Positions 1-6,393 of a stretch of DNA of 9,729 bases are shown here, in pieces; positions within the stretch are counted from its first letter, which is position 1; the number at the start of each line of letters is the position of its first letter. The notes under the pieces were generated by a model. That model was not told the DNA's origin. It did not search any database and saw only the letters and a program-made list of their open reading frames with translations. Position numbers and translations under genes: made by a program. Source of the DNA: an uncultured Lysobacterales bacterium (GTDB lineage Bacteria; Pseudomonadota; Gammaproteobacteria; Xanthomonadales; Xanthomonadaceae); contig CAMPJI010000087.1 in the NCBI GenBank assembly GCA_946886865.1, positions 1-9,729 of the forward strand. Direction: 5' to 3'.

Positions 1-507
<507 letters not shown>

Positions 508-586
508 TCGCACCGGTCTGAGGCCGACACCGGAAGCCCGGCTAGGCGCCGCGCACCCCGGGCTAGGTGAGGTGGTCATGGCAGCC

Positions 587-609
587 CGCTGCGGCCTTCG
601 GCCGTAGCG
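587..609 (+). other. Hairpin downstream of hslU (possible terminator without a T-tract)
   Basis: Bases 587-596 pair with 600-609: ten pairs including one G-T, around a three-base TTC loop. It sits 80 bases after the hslU stop and is the strongest fold in the 508-721 gap. A weaker 7-bp inverted repeat (AGCCCGG 535-541 / CCGGGCT 558-564) precedes it. Neither is followed by a run of T, so termination is not assured; it could act in 3'-end processing or mRNA protection. I found no convincing promoter in the rest of the gap. Confidence 0.4.
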
Positions 610-721
610 CTGGGCAGTCCGTCAGATCGGGCGGCGCCCACCTGTCTTGCATCCTGCGTGTTTCGTGTCAGGTTTTCCGGCCGGCGATGGACTAACCCTC
701 CTGAACCCACCGGAGAACGCC

Positions 722-1447
722 ATGGATGCCACCGCTTCGTTCGCTCATGTACCCGCCCGACCTGCCGGCCACGTCTTTGCCGCCTGGATGCGCGGTGCCT
801 GGCGCCTGTTCCGGCTTGCGCCGACGGCGATATTCGCGTTGTCGCTGCTGCCGATCCTGGTCGAAGCGGTGTTGCAGCTCCTGCCCGGCGTCGGCATCGT
901 CCTCTCGAAGCTCCTGACCCCGCTGGCATCGGCCTGGGTCTTGGTGATGATCGACAACCGGGCGCGCACCGGTGCATTTGCGCCAAGGCGGGCAGCGCTG
1001 GGCTGGTGGACGCGGCTGCCGCAGATCGTGCTGGCGGCAGTAATGCTGAGTGGTGTATTTGCGCTCCAGCTGCTGACGGCGGCGTTGATCGGCGGCAGCG
1101 AACAGGCGATCGCATTTGTGCTTGGCGATATCGAACGCATGACGCTGTCGCGTGCCGAAGTGGCTGCAGTGCTGGCCAGCGGGGTGATACCCGGATCGCT
1201 GGTGCTCTTCGTCGCGCCGCGCGTGGTGCTGGACGGCAACGAGGTATGGCCGGCGATCGTGGAAAGTCTCAGTCTTGCGGTCCGTTACTGGCGCCCCGTG
1301 GCCATGTTTGCGGCCTTGTCGGCCACACTGATCGCCAGCGTGCTGTGGGTGCCGCTGTTGCTGCTGGTATTCCTGCCGCTGGCGAGCTGTGCCGGTTATG
1401 CGATGTACCGCGATGTGTTCGATACGACCCCGGTGGCGTGCGCTTGA
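722..1447 (+). CDS. BPSS1780-like multi-pass inner-membrane protein of unknown function
   Basis: This 241-residue protein is mostly hydrophobic, with likely membrane segments near residues 35-55, 57-77, 101-123, 150-170 and 193-222 (the last may be two). The N-terminal AWRLFRLAPTAIFALSLL, the glycine-proline turn LLPGVGIVLSKLLTPLAS and the ending AGYAMYRDVF recall the BPSS1780 family, whose function is unknown; this is recognition by pattern, not a search result. The ATG at 722 is chosen over the upstream TTG at 647 because GGAGA at 712-716 lies five bases ahead of it and the extra N-terminus has no family-like content. Its stop overlaps the start of the sigma-factor gene, so the two are probably translated together. 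It could be a sensor or accessory protein for that sigma factor, or simply a passenger in the operon; the sequence does not decide this. Confidence 0.8.
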   Translation: MDATASFAHVPARPAGHVFAAWMRGAWRLFRLAPTAIFALSLLPILVEAVLQLLPGVGIVLSKLLTPLASAWVLVMIDNRARTGAFAPRRAALGWWTRLPQIVLAAVMLSGVFALQLLTAALIGGSEQAIAFVLGDIERMTLSRAEVAAVLASGVIPGSLVLFVAPRVVLDGNEVWPAIVESLSLAVRYWRPVAMFAALSATLIASVLWVPLLLLVFLPLASCAGYAMYRDVFDTTPVACA

Positions 1448-1938
1448 GCCACGCGCAATCCATCGAGACGGTCCTGCGCGAGCACGGCCCGATGCTCGCG
1501 CGCATCGCCGCCAGCTACGAACGCGATGCCGCACGCCGAGAGGACTTGTTGCAGGAGATCAGTCTGGCGTTGTGGCGCGCGCTCGATAGCTGGCGCGGCG
1601 ACGCGTCGTTGCGCACGTTCGCGGCGCGGGTGGCGCACAACCGCGCGATCGATCATCTCGGCAAGCACCGGCGCCTGGGGGAGGACGAACTCGACGAGCA
1701 GCATCCCGATCCGGCCGTCGATCCGCTCGGCCATACCGAAGCGCAGCAACGCCGCAGCGTACTCCTGGGCGCCGTGCAGAGGCTGCCGCTGGGCCATCGG
1801 CAAGTGGTGGTGCTGGCACTGGAAGGCTTCTCGCAACGCGAGATCGGGCAAGCGTTGACGCTTGAGGAAAACACCGTGGCGCAGCGCTTGAGCCGCGCGC
1901 GCAAGCAGCTGCGCGACGAGATGGGAGTGACCGCATGA
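1444..1938 (+). CDS. ECF-type RNA polymerase sigma factor (sigma-70 family)
   Basis: The protein has 164 residues, the usual size of group IV (ECF) sigma factors, which redirect RNA polymerase to a small set of promoters. Region 2 covers about residues 18-77 (YERDAARREDLLQEISLALW, then a GDASLRTFAARVAHNRAIDHL segment for -10 recognition). A short acidic linker follows, and region 4 with its helix-turn-helix covers about 112-160 (LPLGHRQVVVLALEGFSQREIG, NTVAQRLSRARKQLRDEM). The start is uncertain. TTG at 1444 gives a four-base TTGA overlap with the previous stop and a weak GGTGG seven bases ahead; GTG at 1438 would add two residues. No extra C-terminal domain is present. The next gene overlaps by four bases (ATGA) and is a membrane protein, the normal place for an anti-sigma factor. 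The target promoters cannot be read from this window. Confidence 0.93.
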   Translation: MSHAQSIETVLREHGPMLARIAASYERDAARREDLLQEISLALWRALDSWRGDASLRTFAARVAHNRAIDHLGKHRRLGEDELDEQHPDPAVDPLGHTEAQQRRSVLLGAVQRLPLGHRQVVVLALEGFSQREIGQALTLEENTVAQRLSRARKQLRDEMGVTA

Positions 1939-2525
1939 ACGACATCGAGCACCCGCAGAACCGGCACCCTCAGGACGATTGGCAAAGCCTGGCCGATGAG
2001 TGGCGCGAGCAGCCTGTCAGCCGGGTCGACGTCGATGCCCTGCTGCGTGGTATCCGGCAACGTGGCCGGCGGCTGCGCTGGGCGGTGGGCTCGGAACTTG
2101 TGGGCACCCTCGCGATGCTGGTCATCGCGGTGTGGGCGAGCCGCTACCCCATCTGGAGCGGGAGTTTCGCTCTGCTGATGGGCGTGTTGATTGCCGCGGC
2201 GCTGGTGTTCCAGGGGGGGATGTTGTGGGCCCGGCGCAACCAGATGCGGGATATCGACAAGAGCGTGGTGTCGATGGTCGAACTGGACATCGCGCGCGCG
2301 CAGACCACCTTGCGCTATTGGAGGATCAGCATCTGGTTGTCCTTGACGATGCTGTTGGTGCTGTACGCAATGGCCGGGCTGGCATCGGACAAGGCCTTGC
2401 TCGGAGTGCTCCTGAGCGCGTTTTCGGGTCTGGGCTTCGCGGTCTGGGCCTGGTGGCGCTGCCGCGGCATACGTCTGCGGCTCGCGAGCATGCACCGCAT
2501 CCGCGACGAGCTGCGGATGGAGTGA
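1935..2525 (+). CDS. Four-helix membrane protein, putative anti-sigma factor
   Basis: This 196-residue protein begins with a polar, charged segment of about 50 residues (DDWQSLADEWREQPVSRVDVD, then an arginine-rich stretch). Four likely membrane helices follow at about 52-68, 76-98, 130-149 and 155-175, and a basic C-terminal tail ends at DELRME. The ATG overlaps the sigma-factor stop in ATGA, and GGGAG at 1923-1927 lies seven bases upstream, so translational coupling is likely. Position and topology fit an anti-sigma factor whose cytoplasmic N-terminus binds the sigma factor. It lacks the zinc anti-sigma HxxxCxxC motif and has more helices than the usual single-pass type, so the role is inferred from context only. 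A run of seven G lies inside the gene at 2213-2219 (codons for Gln-Gly-Gly). The stop is ten bases from the end of the convergent deaminase gene, with no room for a separate terminator. Confidence 0.78.
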   Translation: MNDIEHPQNRHPQDDWQSLADEWREQPVSRVDVDALLRGIRQRGRRLRWAVGSELVGTLAMLVIAVWASRYPIWSGSFALLMGVLIAAALVFQGGMLWARRNQMRDIDKSVVSMVELDIARAQTTLRYWRISIWLSLTMLLVLYAMAGLASDKALLGVLLSAFSGLGFAVWAWWRCRGIRLRLASMHRIRDELRME

Positions 2526-2535
2526 GCTGCCTCGG

Positions 2536-2991
2536 TCAATCCTCGCCGATATCCTCGTTCCACACCTCGGGATTGGCGGCGATCCAGTCGCCCAGCATGT
2601 CGACGCAGCGGGCATCCTCGAGGTCGAACACGGTGACGCCGTTCTCGCGCAGCCAGTCGATGCCGCCGCGGAAGTTGACCGACTCGCCCACCACCACGGT
2701 GCCGATGTTGAACTGACGCACCAGCCCGCTGCAGTACCAGCACGGGGCGAGCGTGGTGACCATGATCGTGTCGCGGTAACGGCGTTGGCGGCCGGCCTTG
2801 CGGAAGGCGTCGGTCTCACCGTGCACGGACGGGTCATTTTCCTGGATGCGGCGGTTGTGGCCGCAGCCCAGCAGCCGGCCGTCCTCGTGGTACAGGGCGG
2901 CGCCGATCGGGATGCCACCCTCGGCCAGCCCGGCGCGGGCCTCGGCCACGGCGGTGTCGAGCAGGGCGCGGTAGTCGGGCGTGTCGATCAT
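2536..2991 (-). CDS. Zinc-dependent nucleobase deaminase, yeast cytosine deaminase (Fcy1)-like
   Basis: This is a 151-residue cytidine-deaminase-fold enzyme. The zinc site is visible: H57-G-E59, with E59 as proton shuttle, and P83-C84-W-Y-C87. Beyond the generic motif, it follows yeast Fcy1 closely: GGIPIG (25-30), GHN with N46, TTLAPC (79-84), VVGESVNF ending at F107, and the C-terminal W144-N-E-D147-IGE. In Fcy1 the corresponding Asn, Phe, Trp and Asp contact cytosine, so a small-base substrate such as cytosine is likely, although guanine or another base deaminase cannot be excluded. Classical bacterial cytosine deaminase (CodA) is an unrelated, much larger amidohydrolase. ATG at 2991 is supported by GGAGAC (3004-2999) seven bases upstream. 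The gene stands alone, convergent with the sigma unit and divergent from ubiE. It is probably cytoplasmic, as there is no signal peptide. Confidence 0.88.
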   Translation of the reverse strand: MIDTPDYRALLDTAVAEARAGLAEGGIPIGAALYHEDGRLLGCGHNRRIQENDPSVHGETDAFRKAGRQRRYRDTIMVTTLAPCWYCSGLVRQFNIGTVVVGESVNFRGGIDWLRENGVTVFDLEDARCVDMLGDWIAANPEVWNEDIGED

Positions 2992-3020
2992 GGGAGGCGT
3001 CTCCGGTCGGGCCCGCCATT

Positions 3021-3042
3021 GTAGGAGCGGCTTCAGCCGCGA
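3021..3042 (+). repeat. GTAG palindrome 1 (SMAG/REP-like), GCGGC subtype
   Basis: This 22-base unit starts with GTAGGA and has a hairpin GCGGCT / AGCCGC (3027-3032 with 3035-3040) around two bases. It has the same architecture as the SMAG repeats of Stenotrophomonas maltophilia. It lies 29 bases upstream of the deaminase start, within that gene's probable leader or promoter. Confidence 0.85.
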
Positions 3043-3077
3043 ACCGATGTCACCCGTAGAGGGGATGACCTACCCCT

Positions 3078-3099
3078 GTAGGAGCGACGTGAGTCGCGA
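3078..3099 (+). repeat. GTAG palindrome 2, GCGAC subtype, left arm of a head-to-head dimer
   Basis: The unit starts GTAGGAGCGAC and closes with GTCGC around a GTGA loop. It is identical over 22 bases to the inverted copy at 6342-6363. With the inverted copy at 3124-3145 it forms a 68-base near-perfect inverted repeat. Confidence 0.88.
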
Positions 3100-3123
3100 T
3101 TGCGCTGGCCGGCGATGGTCCGG

Positions 3124-3145
3124 TCGCGACTGACGTCGCTCCTAC
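3124..3145 (-). repeat. GTAG palindrome 3, GCGAC subtype, right arm of the dimer
   Basis: This is the inverse-orientation copy of the unit at 3078-3099, differing at one loop base (GTCA for GTGA). The two arms are separated by 24 bases and could fold into one long hairpin or cruciform, or into two small hairpins. Confidence 0.88.
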
Positions 3146-3165
3146 AAGGAATCCGACGGATTCGA

Positions 3166-3187
3166 TCGCGGTCGAAGCCGCGCCTAC
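3166..3187 (-). repeat. GTAG palindrome 4, degenerate GCGGC subtype, next to the ubiE promoter
   Basis: On the minus strand it reads GTAGGCGCGG, then CTTCGA, then CCGCGA. The stem is reduced to four pairs plus a mismatch. Its GTAG end (3184-3187 on the plus strand) overlaps the best -35 position for ubiE. Confidence 0.65.
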
Positions 3188-3212
3188 AGGGGCCGCGGGG
3201 CGGTGCGATAAT
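3183..3212 (+). promoter_or_regulatory. Predicted ubiE promoter with extended -10
   Basis: The -10 hexamer GATAAT (3207-3212) matches TATAAT in five of six bases and is preceded by TG one base upstream (3204-3205), an extended -10. A weak -35 (CCTACA, 3183-3188) lies 18 bases upstream and belongs to the end of palindrome 4. Transcription would start around 3218-3220, essentially at the ubiE ATG, and no Shine-Dalgarno sequence fits between. The promoter is inferred from sequence only. Confidence 0.5.
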
Positions 3213-3219
3213 CGCCCGC

Positions 3220-3996
3220 ATGAACGCACCCCACGACGACCGCGCCGGCGAGCGCGACGGCACCACCCACTTCGGTTTCCGCGATGTGCCCACCGGCGAG
3301 AAGCAGAAGCTGGTCGGCCAGGTGTTCTCCTCGGTCGCGCGCAATTACGACCTGATGAACGACCTGATGTCGCTGGGCGTGCATCGGGTGTGGAAGCGCT
3401 ACTTCGTCGGGACCGCGCAGGTCCGCCGCGGCGACAGCGTGCTCGACCTGGCCGGCGGCACCGGCGACATCGCGCTGCTGCTCAAGGACCGCGTCGGCGA
3501 CACCGGCCGCATCGTGCTGGGCGACATCAACGGCGACATGCTGCGCGTGGGCCGCGACCGCATGGTCGACCGCGGCCGCGTGTCGGGCTTCGAGTACGTG
3601 CAGTGCAACGCCGAGGCGCTGCCGTTCCCCGATGCCAGTTTCGACCTGGTCACCATTGCCTTCGGCCTGCGCAACGTCACCGACAAGGACGCCGCGCTGC
3701 GCGAGATGCACCGCGTGCTCAAGGTGGGGGGGCAGGCGCGCGTGCTGGAGTTCTCGGAGGTCACCGCGCCGTGGTTCAAGCCGGTCTACGACTTCCACTC
3801 CTTCAACGTGCTGCCCAAGTTGGGCAAGCTGTTCGCCAATGACGCCGACAGCTACCAGTACCTGGCCGAGAGCATCCGCAAGCATCCGCCGCAGGCCGAA
3901 CTGCGCGGCATGATGGAGGCGGCCGGCTTCGCGCGCTGCGACTACCGCAACCTGTCGGCGGGCATCGTCGCCATCCACACCGGCTACAAGGCCTGA
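3220..3996 (+). CDS. ubiE: UbiE, ubiquinone/menaquinone C-methyltransferase
   Basis: UbiE is the SAM-dependent methyltransferase that performs the C-methylation step of ubiquinone biosynthesis, and of menaquinone synthesis where that is made, on the cytoplasmic side of the membrane. The 258-residue product matches E. coli UbiE (251) along its length. Visible elements are THFGFRDVPTGEKQKLV, the signature YDLMNDLMSLGVHRVWKR (43-60), SAM-binding motif I VLDLAGGTGDIA (74-85), the motif II region with D102, AEALPFPDASFDLV, FGLRNVTDKD, the second signature HRVLKVGG (164-171) and NDADSYQYLAESIRKHP. The start is ATG 3220 because E. coli-like sequence begins a few residues later; the open frame upstream runs through the repeats. 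There is no ribosome-binding site, in line with the promoter placed immediately upstream. A run of seven G (3726-3732) encodes VGG. The gene appears monocistronic. Confidence 0.97.
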   Translation: MNAPHDDRAGERDGTTHFGFRDVPTGEKQKLVGQVFSSVARNYDLMNDLMSLGVHRVWKRYFVGTAQVRRGDSVLDLAGGTGDIALLLKDRVGDTGRIVLGDINGDMLRVGRDRMVDRGRVSGFEYVQCNAEALPFPDASFDLVTIAFGLRNVTDKDAALREMHRVLKVGGQARVLEFSEVTAPWFKPVYDFHSFNVLPKLGKLFANDADSYQYLAESIRKHPPQAELRGMMEAAGFARCDYRNLSAGIVAIHTGYKA

Positions 3997-4025
3997 ACGA
4001 AGCCGGGCCTTCGACGCCGGGCACT

Positions 4026-4053
4026 TCGACAGCCGGCACCGCGGCGCTACACT
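4026..4053 (+). promoter_or_regulatory. Predicted promoter of the M1 peptidase gene
   Basis: TCGACA (4026-4031; five of six matches to TTGACA) and TACACT (4048-4053; four of six to TATAAT) are 16 bases apart. A start near 4060 would give a leader of about 24 bases before ATG 4084. No clear Shine-Dalgarno sequence is seen in that leader. Confidence 0.45.
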
Positions 4054-4083
4054 CGGCGGCTCACCCGAAACCGTGGGCCCCGT

Positions 4084-6033
4084 ATGCGTTCATCGATCCT
4101 GACCCTGTGCCTGGCCGGCGCCACCGTGCTGGCCGGCTGCTCGCGCGACGCCGCGCCACCGGCCGCCACCGCGCCGGCCCCCGAGGGCACCCCGACCGTG
4201 CAGACCTCTGCCCACTTCGACCAGCATTCCTACGCCGAGCCCGGCAAGGTCCGCATCAAGGACCTCGCGCTGGAACTGGCCGTGGACTTCGACAAGAAGC
4301 AGCTGGGCGGCAGCGCGACCTACGCGTTGGACTGGCTGGATCCGCAGGCGACGCAGCTCATCCTCGACACGCGCGACCTGACGATCGAGAAGGTCGTCGG
4401 CGAGCGCGAGGACGGCAAGTGGGTCGACCTGGCCTATGACCTGGCCGAGGCGCAGCCGACGCTGGGCAGCAAGCTCACCATCGAGGCGCCCGAGCGCAGC
4501 CAGCGCATCCGCGTCACCTACCACACGGCTCCAGAAGCCTCCGGCCTGCAGTGGCTGACCCCGGCGATGACGGAAGGCGGCGAGCAGCCCTTCATGTTCA
4601 GCCAGTCGCAGCAGATCCACGCGCGCTCGTGGGTGCCGCTGCAGGACACGCCGCGCGTGCGCTTCACCTACACCGCGCACGTGACCAGCCCCGAGGACGT
4701 GATGGTGCTGATGAGCGCCGACAACGACCCGCAGGCCGAGCGCGACGGCGATTACAGCTTCAAGATGCCGCAGCCGATCCCGTCGTACCTGCTGGCGATC
4801 GCCGCGGGCGACCTGGTGTTCGAGCCGATCGGCGATCGCAGTGGCGTCTGGGCCGAGCCGGCGATGGTCGAGAAGGCCGCCGAGGAGTTCGCCGACACCG
4901 AGAAGATGATCGACGTCACCGAAGAGCTCTACGGCCCGTACCGCTGGGAGCGTTACGACATGCTGGTGCTGCCGCCGTCGTTCCCCTACGGCGGCATGGA
5001 GAACCCGCGCCTGAGCTTCATCACGCCGACCGTCATCGTCGGCGACAAGTCGCTGGTGTCGCTGATCGCGCATGAGCTGGCGCACAGCTGGTCGGGCAAC
5101 CTGGTGACGTTCGCCACCGCCAACCACGGCTGGCTCAACGAGGGCGTGACCAGCTACGTCGAGGGCCGCATCGTCGAGGCGCTGTACGGTAAGGAGCGCG
5201 CCGACATGGAGACCGTGATCGCGCGCAACGCGCTGCGCGAGACCATCGGCGACATGTCCGACGCGGCGCAGTCGCTGGCGATCCGTCCCGGCGTGCAGCC
5301 GGCCGTCGACGCCGACGGCAGCGAGGTCGCCTACGACAAGGGCGCGTGGTTCCTGTCGTTCCTGGAGCAGCGCTTCGGCCGCACCGAGTTCGACGCGTTC
5401 CTGCGCGAGTACTTCGATCACTTCGCCTTCCAGGGCATCGACAGCCAGACGTTCATCGACTACGCCGAGAAAAACCTGCTCGCCAAGTACCCGGGCAAGG
5501 TCACGGTCGCCGAGCTCGAGGCGTGGCTGTACGAGCCGGGCATCCCGGCGTCGGCACCGGAGATCACCTCACCGCGCCTGGATGCGGTCGATACCGCGCG
5601 CAAGGCGTGGCTCGACGGCGGAGAGCTGCCGGCCGCATCGGTCACCGACGCGTGGACCACGCAGGAGTGGGTGCACTTCGTCGAAGGCCTGCCCGAGACG
5701 CTGACCACCGAACAGCTGGCCGCGCTGGACAAGGCCTACGCGTTCACCGGCACCGCCAACGGCGAAGTCGCGCAGCGCTGGTACCCGCTGGCCGTGCGCA
5801 GCGGGTATGAGGAGGCCAACGAGTCGATCGCCTCATTCCTCAAGCGCGTCGGGCGCCGCAAGCTGATCATGCCGACCTACGACGCGCTGGTGGCCACGCC
5901 GGAAGGCCTGGCGCTGGCCGAGCAGGTGATGGCCGAAGCACGGCCGGGCTACCACCCGATCACCACCGCGTCGGTCGACGCCGTTATCGCCAAGGCCAAG
6001 GGCGACGACACGGTCGCCAAGCCGGCCGACTGA
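4084..6033 (+). CDS. M1-family zinc aminopeptidase lipoprotein, leukotriene A4 hydrolase type
   Basis: This is a 649-residue M1 metallopeptidase that removes N-terminal residues from peptides. Residues 1-19 form a lipoprotein signal with lipobox LAGC (modified C19); Ser at +2 favours the outer membrane, so the enzyme should act in the periplasm. A Pro/Ala-rich linker (22-36) leads into the N-terminal beta domain. The catalytic domain has the exopeptidase motif GGMEN (303-307), the zinc motif H330-ELA-H334 with the third ligand E353, and the transition-state tyrosine Y417. The C-terminal helical domain retains GRRK (590-593), aligning with the LTA4H residues (Arg563, Lys565) that hold the substrate carboxylate. 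PPSFPYGGMENPRLSFITPT is nearly the LTA4H sequence. LTA4H Tyr378 corresponds to G412, while Asp375 corresponds to D409. Peptidase activity is likely; epoxide hydrolysis is uncertain. The gene has its own promoter and terminator. Confidence 0.93.
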   Translation: MRSSILTLCLAGATVLAGCSRDAAPPAATAPAPEGTPTVQTSAHFDQHSYAEPGKVRIKDLALELAVDFDKKQLGGSATYALDWLDPQATQLILDTRDLTIEKVVGEREDGKWVDLAYDLAEAQPTLGSKLTIEAPERSQRIRVTYHTAPEASGLQWLTPAMTEGGEQPFMFSQSQQIHARSWVPLQDTPRVRFTYTAHVTSPEDVMVLMSADNDPQAERDGDYSFKMPQPIPSYLLAIAAGDLVFEPIGDRSGVWAEPAMVEKAAEEFADTEKMIDVTEELYGPYRWERYDMLVLPPSFPYGGMENPRLSFITPTVIVGDKSLVSLIAHELAHSWSGNLVTFATANHGWLNEGVTSYVEGRIVEALYGKERADMETVIARNALRETIGDMSDAAQSLAIRPGVQPAVDADGSEVAYDKGAWFLSFLEQRFGRTEFDAFLREYFDHFAFQGIDSQTFIDYAEKNLLAKYPGKVTVAELEAWLYEPGIPASAPEITSPRLDAVDTARKAWLDGGELPAASVTDAWTTQEWVHFVEGLPETLTTEQLAALDKAYAFTGTANGEVAQRWYPLAVRSGYEEANESIASFLKRVGRRKLIMPTYDALVATPEGLALAEQVMAEARPGYHPITTASVDAVIAKAKGDDTVAKPAD

Positions 6034-6054
6034 TCCACGCCTGACATGATGACT

Positions 6055-6084
6055 CGCGGCCGCCTCCGGGCGGCCGCGTTGTTT
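6055..6084 (+). terminator. Intrinsic terminator of the M1 peptidase gene
   Basis: A perfect stem of ten pairs, including CGCGGCCGC (6055-6063) with GCGGCCGCG (6070-6078) and the closing pair 6064-6069, has a four-base loop TCCG. It is followed directly by TTGTTT (6079-6084). It begins 22 bases after the peptidase stop codon. Confidence 0.88.
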
Positions 6085-6102
6085 CCGCGCTTCGAAACCA
6101 GC

Positions 6103-6124
6103 GTGGGAGCGGCTTCAGCCGCGA
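6103..6124 (+). repeat. GTAG-type palindrome 5 (GTGG variant), GCGGC subtype
   Basis: It is identical to the unit at 3021-3042 except for G in place of A in the GTAG head. The hairpin GCGGCT / AGCCGC is intact. It lies 18 bases after the terminator T-tract. Confidence 0.82.
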
Positions 6125-6165
6125 TGCCCTCTATCGCCGCTCGTCGTGCAATGCACGCCACCGTT

Positions 6166-6187
6166 GTAGGAGCGACGTAAGTCGCGA
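6166..6187 (+). repeat. GTAG palindrome 6, GCGAC subtype
   Basis: It starts GTAGGAGCGAC and closes with GTCGC around a GTAA loop. It differs from the 3078-3099 unit at a single loop base. Confidence 0.87.
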
Positions 6188-6235
6188 CCGAACGTCGCGA
6201 GGCCTGCGTGCGCCCAACAGTCGCGGAACAACCCT

Positions 6236-6256
6236 GTAGAGCGGCGTCAGCCGTGA
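6236..6256 (+). repeat. GTAG palindrome 7, degenerate GCGGC subtype
   Basis: The unit is 21 bases, one G shorter in the head (GTAGAGCGGC), with loop GTCA and right arm GCCGT, so the outer pair is G-T. It looks like a decaying copy. Confidence 0.7.
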
Positions 6257-6341
6257 TCGCCTCTGCAGTCCTCCGCACCATCCATCTTCCCCTTGCCACA
6301 GGATCAGCAGAGACAACTCGCGAATCTCCGGCCACGACAGA

Positions 6342-6363
6342 TCGCGACTCACGTCGCTCCTAC
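6342..6363 (-). repeat. GTAG palindrome 8, GCGAC subtype, inverted
   Basis: On the minus strand this 22-base unit is identical to the one at 3078-3099. It faces the three plus-orientation units at 6103-6256. Confidence 0.88.
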
Positions 6364-6372
6364 ACACGCCGC

Positions 6373-6393
6373 AGGCGGACACGCCCCGCCTAC
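6373..6393 (-). repeat. Divergent GTAG palindrome 9, inverted
   Basis: On the minus strand it starts GTAGGCGG. The arms AGGCGG (6373-6378) and CCGCCT (6386-6391) pair fully around seven bases. The stem sits closer to the GTAG head than in the other units, so it may be a different subfamily or a chance hairpin. Confidence 0.45.

Noticed and set aside
658..1443. N-terminal extension of the sigma factor in its own frame
   Set aside because: The added 262 residues overlap the membrane-protein gene out of frame and are Arg/Gly/Ala-rich; sigma similarity begins only near 1444.
3021..3187. CRISPR-like array
   Set aside because: The units are palindromic, alternate in orientation and have irregular spacers, which fits REP/SMAG elements and not CRISPR.
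3184..3978. 264-codon minus-strand open frame opposite ubiE
   Set aside because: It is antisense to a well-supported gene; the translation is low-complexity Ala/His/Val/Gln-rich and lacks family features.
3998..4013. Small hairpin after ubiE (CGAAG / CTTCG)
   Set aside because: Only five pairs and no T-tract; too weak to call a terminator.
4090..5421. 443-codon minus-strand open frame opposite the M1 peptidase
   Set aside because: Same reason: the plus-strand gene has complete catalytic motifs, and the antisense translation is compositionally odd.
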